This document shows positions 59,422 to 64,000 of a stretch of DNA of 64,000 nt, piece after piece. A program made the translations under genes and the position numbers. The notes under the pieces are model-generated. The model was given only the letters and a program-made list of their open reading frames with translations. It was not told where the DNA came from and ran no database searches. This DNA comes from Thermoplasmata archaeon (GTDB lineage: Archaea > Thermoplasmatota > E2 > DHVEG-1), in the NCBI GenBank assembly GCA_014894395.1, contig JADBLO010000059.1:1-64000 (forward strand), read 5' to 3'. Every line of letters begins with the position of its first letter. Positions within the stretch are counted from its first letter, which is position 1.

Positions 59422-60168
59422 TTATTTTAGGTGCCACAAAACATTGCTCAGTTCCCCGATCTGCGCAGGGGTGAGTTCCTCGACTCGCTGATCAAGATAC
59501 GGGAGTTGCTCGAGGTCTCCATACAATGCCTTAATCGTATATCTGATCTTTTTTCTCCGATGGTTAAACAACTGTTTCGTGAGCTCAAAAAAAAACCGCT
59601 CATTTTCAACATTGAACATGGGTTTCTCGCAAGGGGTAAGTTCGACAATGGAGGAATCGACTTTAGGTGCTGGAGAAAAGCAGCTTCGGGAGACGTCTTC
59701 CAAAATCCGACAATGTGCCTTATAGGAGACACCGACGGTGAGACGTGAATATTCCTTTTTTCCAGGGAGTGCTACGAGGCGCTCAGCGAAATCTTTCTGA
59801 TAAATCAGAATGGCCGTTGAAAAGGAAGATTCCAGGAATTTAAAGGTGATCGGTGACGATATCTCAAAAGGGAGGTTTGAGACGATCTTCGTAAACCGCG
59901 GAAGTGTCTGGAAATCAACAGAAAGAGCATCTCCAGAAATCAAGGTCACGTTCTCCGGAAGTGCTGTCTTCAATTTGTCCACAAGTCGTTGGTCGATTTC
60001 TATAGCGATTACTTGTTTTGCTTTCTGTGCTAATAAACGAGTAATGACTCCTTTTCCAGGACCAATCTCGAGAACAATGTCATCTTTTGTAATCTTCGCG
60101 TATTCAACCTCTCGGCGGGCAACTGACAGATCAATAAGAAAGTGCTGCCCAAAACGTTGTTTTACCAT
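59422..60168 (-). CDS. ksgA: rRNA adenine dimethyltransferase KsgA/Dim1
   Basis: QRFGQHFLIDLSVARREVEYA; DIVLEIGPGKGVITRLLAQKAKQVIAIEID; IVSNLPFEISSPI. Confidence 0.96.
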   Translation of the reverse strand: MVKQRFGQHFLIDLSVARREVEYAKITKDDIVLEIGPGKGVITRLLAQKAKQVIAIEIDQRLVDKLKTALPENVTLISGDALSVDFQTLPRFTKIVSNLPFEISSPITFKFLESSFSTAILIYQKDFAERLVALPGKKEYSRLTVGVSYKAHCRILEDVSRSCFSPAPKVDSSIVELTPCEKPMFNVENERFFFELTKQLFNHRRKKIRYTIKALYGDLEQLPYLDQRVEELTPAQIGELSNVLWHLK

Positions 60169-60172
60169 TCTC

Positions 60173-60754
60173 TCAGTATTGTTGGTCCCGTGTCAACGGC
60201 AGGCGGGTGAAAATACGATATTTCTGATTCGGATCAGTTAACTCTAACTCGATACGTTTGGAGATAAGTTTATCTGGTGATCTCAGGAAGTCAATACGGT
60301 CTTGCATCTCCTTGAAGGTGGTGAATGGTTTCTTTTTTCGTTCATCAAGGATTTCTATCATCATCTTCTTCCCTAAACCAGGGAGGAGCTCAAGGACATG
60401 GTATCTCGTTGAGATGGCGGATGCCTCGTTGAAGAATTTAACATACCGTGCTTCATTATTATGAACAATATCTAATAGTACGTACGGGAGTTCCCCATGT
60501 GCAGTCGAGGTGAGATCCTCAAAATTGACGCGCCCTTTGATTTTCTCAATTTTGGTTCGCATCGTTGGGTCTTTGCCGACATAGATACGTTCACCAGTGG
60601 TGAATGCCGCATCTCGCTTCGGTATCAATTCAAGAAATGTGTACTGGCTTTCCCCGATGCCGTAGACCACCGGGTTTCTCTTAAACGCAGGGAGATCCCC
60701 GCGTCCTTTTGCCAAATAATCTAAGACATAGACATAATCTTCCACGCTAACCAA
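60173..60754 (-). CDS. DUF655 family RNA-binding-like protein
   Basis: YVYVLDYLAKGRGD...VYGIGESQYTFLELIPKRDAAFTTGERIYVGKD; HhH region LLPGLGKKMMIEILDERKKKPF; adjacent to ksgA and rpo4. Confidence 0.9.
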   Translation of the reverse strand: MVSVEDYVYVLDYLAKGRGDLPAFKRNPVVYGIGESQYTFLELIPKRDAAFTTGERIYVGKDPTMRTKIEKIKGRVNFEDLTSTAHGELPYVLLDIVHNNEARYVKFFNEASAISTRYHVLELLPGLGKKMMIEILDERKKKPFTTFKEMQDRIDFLRSPDKLISKRIELELTDPNQKYRIFTRLPLTRDQQY

Positions 60755-60763
60755 CCCCCACCA

Positions 60764-61108
60764 CTATTCAACAGAATGTTTTTTTACGATCTCCAGGACG
60801 TTTTTAATTTCTTTATCATTAGGCGTATAACGCTCTTTGGCAAAAATAGCTTTCACATCATCCTCAGTATTAGGAAGTATGTCCGCTATTTTGTACGCAT
60901 GAATTTCTTCGATATGATCAAGTTTCATTAACTCAGTGATTAAATCCTTGGTTTGTTTCGCAGTAAGTTTTGCAAATTTCTCTGCGTGCTCCAAGGCGAT
61001 TCTCTGCTCATAAAGGAGCTCTTTTCGTTCCTTACTGATTTTCTTAAGTATGTTTTTTACTTCTGCTAGGGAAACAATTTTACCGATTTTTTCTGTTGAA
61101 GTTTCCAT
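60764..61108 (-). CDS. rpo4: DNA-directed RNA polymerase subunit Rpo4 (RpoF)
   Basis: SLAEVKNILKKISKERKELLYEQRIALEHAEKFAKL...LPNTEDDVKAIFAKERYTPNDKEIKNVLEIVKKH. Confidence 0.92.
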   Translation of the reverse strand: METSTEKIGKIVSLAEVKNILKKISKERKELLYEQRIALEHAEKFAKLTAKQTKDLITELMKLDHIEEIHAYKIADILPNTEDDVKAIFAKERYTPNDKEIKNVLEIVKKHSVE

Positions 61109-61402
61109 TTACGTTACTCTCCCCAAATGCTCTGGCAGCACAATGAGTGTTTTATGTTTCTTACCAACCGTGATACCAACGAGGTAGGCGTCGCCTTGCA
61201 TGCCTTCAATTTTTCCGGTACGTCCTTGGAACCGTGGATGCGGCATGCCTTTGTGCACCGCAGAGTCGATGTCAATGCTGACGCTAGCTCCAACTTCAAA
61301 TTGTTGTAGTGCTCTCGTTATAGAGGAAACACCGCGCGTTCGCGGTTTTTTTCTCATGATGTATCTGCTTTTACTTCGTGTTCCTTTTGATCGTTTCACC
61401 AT
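61109..61402 (-). CDS. rpl21e: 50S ribosomal protein L21e
   Basis: KRSKGTRSKSRYIMRKKPRTRGVSSITRALQQFEVGASVSIDIDSAVHKGMPHPRFQGRTGKIEG. Confidence 0.96.
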   Translation of the reverse strand: MVKRSKGTRSKSRYIMRKKPRTRGVSSITRALQQFEVGASVSIDIDSAVHKGMPHPRFQGRTGKIEGMQGDAYLVGITVGKKHKTLIVLPEHLGRVT

Positions 61403-61408
61403 ATTTTG

Positions 61409-62623
61409 TTATTCCCCCTTGACATCAATTACATCGAGTTCTTTGACTTTGCAGGGAATGCCTATGAGTTCACTCAGGTTCGGTTGGGTTTTGTTGTCAT
61501 CGCCAGAAACGAATTCCTTTATATAGGTGCCGGATTCGGTTTCAAGGGTTAATCTGGCTATGATGCCCTCTACCGATTCAATGGTGCAGTTGTATATTGT
61601 GCGTTCTCTAATCTTGTTGGCCCGGCGATGAGCCACTCGAGTTGGTGTCAACTGCTTTATGAGTTTACCCTGTAATGTCTGAGCCACCTTTATAAGTTTT
61701 TCTTTATTCAAAGGTTGGGTTGCTTCAAGGGTGACTCGGTAGGTTTTTCTGAATTCTGCTGCTTTGATACGTGCGATTTCGTCTCTGGCGGAGAACCGCA
61801 GGCAGGTGATTTCGACTTTGTTTTTTGTGGTCTGGTTTGTCTCTTTTTCTAGCAGTATAAGGTTGATGTTTCTTATTTTTGGGTTTTTGATTTCAAGAAC
61901 GAACGGTCGTCCGGATCCTAGCATAAGGGCGTCGATGTCTTCTCGTCCGCTCCCATGGAATGATTCGTCGGTTCCTTTGGTGAGTTCCAAGGCCTTCTGA
62001 GCGACGAGCTCTTCAACCGTGGTTTCATACAGTTTTCCGGTATAGTTACATTTCTTGCACCCTTTACCGCGACAGATCTGACATGGCCATTTCGTTTGAG
62101 GGATTCCTCTCTGGAGTTTCTTATATCTTCCATAGATGAATAACGAGGTTATTTGAAGAGAGACGATGTCGTAGGTGGTGTCGATTACCGCCATGATTTC
62201 AGGATTTGGGATATCAACAGTTTTCCCGAGTTGTGGTTCGAGGATTTTTCCGATTTCTCTGTTGATTTCCATCTTGATGGGTTCAGCATCCTCTAGTTTC
62301 AGATGTTTCCAGAGGCGTTGTTCTTTTTCTTGAATGTCTTCGTCTATTTTTGAGCCGACGAGGAAGGTTTCAAACTCGTAATCTTTGACGGCGTCAGCGA
62401 TTAATTTGGTGAAATGAGGGATTTCATCAATGAGTCCTTCGCACAGCCAACAGTCATGTGTTGCTGTCTTCTCTGTACGGTGCAGTTGTTTTCTGATGAA
62501 TTGCCCTTTCTGCGAGTTGGTACCATCTTTGATTTCTTTTCTGAATAATCTCCCGAAACAAGAGTCGCAGAGTCGGTACTCATGCAGGAGTTGTTCTGCT
62601 TGTTTCAATGTTTCGCCCTTCAT
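61409..62623 (-). CDS. pus10: tRNA pseudouridine(54/55) synthase Pus10
   Basis: LCDSCFGRLF; CEGLIDE; GSGREDIDALMLGSGRPFVLEIKNP; THRR-like VAHRRANKIR; two CxxC zinc motifs. Confidence 0.95.
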   Translation of the reverse strand: MKGETLKQAEQLLHEYRLCDSCFGRLFRKEIKDGTNSQKGQFIRKQLHRTEKTATHDCWLCEGLIDEIPHFTKLIADAVKDYEFETFLVGSKIDEDIQEKEQRLWKHLKLEDAEPIKMEINREIGKILEPQLGKTVDIPNPEIMAVIDTTYDIVSLQITSLFIYGRYKKLQRGIPQTKWPCQICRGKGCKKCNYTGKLYETTVEELVAQKALELTKGTDESFHGSGREDIDALMLGSGRPFVLEIKNPKIRNINLILLEKETNQTTKNKVEITCLRFSARDEIARIKAAEFRKTYRVTLEATQPLNKEKLIKVAQTLQGKLIKQLTPTRVAHRRANKIRERTIYNCTIESVEGIIARLTLETESGTYIKEFVSGDDNKTQPNLSELIGIPCKVKELDVIDVKGE

Positions 62624-62734
62624 TGAGGATGCTGAATGTCATGAGTTGTTTAAACGTTTCCATTCAGCAGGTTATGATTGAACGGGGGGGCGCTAATTAG
62701 CCAATTCTAATTAGCCGTTACTTTCATAAACTAT

Positions 62735-62752
62735 ACATGCTTAAAAGCATGT
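62735..62752. repeat. Perfect hairpin downstream of tnpA, candidate IS right-end structure or terminator
   Basis: acatgctt-aa-aagcatgt. Confidence 0.35.
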
Positions 62753-62794
62753 GCGTTTTAGATGGAAATGGGGCGCGCGAAAAATCATGTTAAT

Positions 62795-63301
62795 CTACAT
62801 CCAATCTGTCAAGTTCAAAGGTTTTGTTGTTGATGGTTTCTTTGTTTCGTACTGATGACGTTGGTATTTTACATAGTCATAGTCCTCATCAGTCCAATGT
62901 TTCTTCTGTTGTCGTTCGATGTAATATTTCATGGAATCGTTGGTGAACCATCCGATGAATTCATGGAAGTACCCATCGTGCCAGAACGAATCACCCCAGA
63001 GTTTATCCTTAATCTCATCCCAACATTCTGCGCAGATTTTCTTTGAGCTGTATCCTTTAAAACATTGGACGAGATAGGGAACCATATATTTCATGGTGTT
63101 TCCGACAAACACATGGTCATGGTCAGGTCCAAAGTCATGGGCATGATAAATCAAACCCAATTTTTCAGCAATCTCCCGATACGCCTGGTCACAGACTGCT
63201 TGAACTTTTTTGCTTTCAAAAACATCTCGCCTATATTTCGGTGTGAATTAGAAGTGGATGTTACTGCTTCCAATCGTCGACCGACTGCGGACTAAACCCA
63301 T
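62795..63301 (-). pseudogene. tnpA: IS200/IS605-family Y1 (HUH) transposase TnpA, interrupted by one in-frame TAA
   Basis: Minus strand from ATG 63301: MGLVRSRSTIGSSNIHF*FTPKYRRDVFESKKVQAVCDQAYREIAEKLGLIYHAHDFGPDHDHVFVGNTMKYMV...LWGDSFWHDGYFHEFIGWFTNDSMKYYIERQQKKHW; stop at 63248-63250. Confidence 0.85.
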
Positions 63302-63379
63302 GTTCGACATTTTTCATGCATCTCCGAAAATTTTTTGAAAGCTTATGTTAATACACAAAATTAGCTAGCTCTCTTTTTT

Positions 63380-63405
63380 GGAGAGACACTTTTGTCCGTC
63401 TCTCC
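63380..63405. repeat. Perfect 8-bp stem hairpin upstream of tnpA, candidate IS left-end structure
   Basis: ggagagac-acttttgtcc-gtctctcc. Confidence 0.35.
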
Positions 63406-63437
63406 ATTTTCAAAATGTCTTAAAACTACTAAAAATC

Positions 63438-63650
63438 TATCGCAATTCATCTTACAGCTAAAGCAGTGAGTGTTCTTGCGATAATTTCAATAAACCCAAT
63501 GGAGAAGATTGGATGATTGCACTATAAAGTTATAATATTTGAAGCGACAATACCCCCTATGACCTTGGCATAGATAAGCAGGCTTTGGAAAAAAGATACG
63601 TCGTCGGTATCTTTTTAATAAATCCCGACAGACGGGGGAGGTGAAAGAAA
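63438..63650 (+). promoter_or_regulatory. Structured 5' leader candidate upstream of secreted-protein gene
   Basis: tatcgcaa/ttgcgata (63438-63445/63476-63483), ccaat/attgg, ccccc/ggggg (63553-63557/63634-63638, overlapping the SD) enclosing aaagatac/gtatcttt (63592-63599/63607-63614) followed by T-run. Confidence 0.4.
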
Positions 63651-63652
63651 GG

Positions 63653-64000
63653 ATGAAGAGAATAAAAACAATACTGACTACCGCAATTGTGGTTATCGCA
63701 TTTTTGACACTCGCCTTATCCCCTTTGACAATAGCGGTATCACCAGCAAAAGCAATCACAACTACAGACACTATCACGATTTGTATTACGATTGGGAGAC
63801 AAACCACTGAGAAAGAGATGTCTCTTAGCGTAATCAAATCAGTCATGGACATCGGCGCATCATGCAAAAAAGACTTCCTGACAATATACGACAAACAAAA
63901 AACGTCAGAAGAAGTAGCACAAGCATTTGAAAATGTTCAACCGTTTTTCCAAGCAATGATAGATAACGACTTAACGGATAAAACAGTTGATGAGTTCAAC
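63653..64000 (+). CDS. Secreted protein of unknown function, truncated by window end
   Basis: Direct translation from ATG 63653 with SD gggggaggtga: MKRIKTILTTAIVVIAFLTLALSPLTIAVSPAKAITTTDTITICITIGRQTTEKEMSLSVIKSVMDIG...; open to window end. Confidence 0.7.
   Translation, partial: MKRIKTILTTAIVVIAFLTLALSPLTIAVSPAKAITTTDTITICITIGRQTTEKEMSLSVIKSVMDIGASCKKDFLTIYDKQKTSEEVAQAFENVQPFFQAMIDNDLTDKTVDEFN

Noticed and set aside
1-64000. CRISPR arrays, restriction-modification, toxin-antitoxin or other recognised defence islands
   Set aside because: No regularly spaced repeats and no cas, methylase/endonuclease or convincing TA pair seen; the lone RHH gene at 23559 has no adjacent toxin ORF.

Overview
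Archaeal chromosome segment, Euryarchaeota sensu lato and plausibly a Thermoplasmatota-like lineage. Support: A/V-type ATPase operon, aIF5B-type IF-2, Hef, Pus10, L21e, Rpo4, KsgA/DUF655 cluster and Mbh-type hydrogenase. The window divides into five parts. (1) 0-6.7 kb: a cell-surface locus with a PKD protein ending in a dockerin, immediately followed by a membrane-anchored cohesin protein, plus a beta-helix protein. (2) 7-21.5 kb: acyl-CoA metabolism (thiolase, 3-hydroxyacyl-CoA dehydrogenase, enoyl-CoA hydratase, methylmalonyl-CoA mutase set, acyl-CoA dehydrogenase, acyl-CoA synthetase, ETF, and a 4-hydroxybutyryl-CoA-dehydratase-like protein whose Fe-S ligand motifs look non-canonical), then tRNA-Pro. 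(3) 24-53 kb: a dense ion-bioenergetics island with a KimA-like permease, an A/V-ATPase with a predicted Na+ site, two membrane pyrophosphatases of opposite K+-dependence signature, a CPA2 antiporter, a Pi transporter with PhoU-like protein, and a complete 14-subunit Mbh-like hydrogenase in permuted order. (4) 53-62.6 kb: an information-processing cluster with a likely C/D-box sRNA next to hef. (5) 62.7-64 kb: an IS200-like TnpA interrupted by one in-frame stop, and a structured leader before a truncated secreted-protein gene. The most interesting items are the cohesin/dockerin pair, the AbfD-like protein with altered ligands, the C/D-box sRNA candidate, an unlisted 51-aa membrane ORF ending the ATPase operon, and the structured leader near 63.5 kb. 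All homology calls come from reading motifs by eye; no searches were run.
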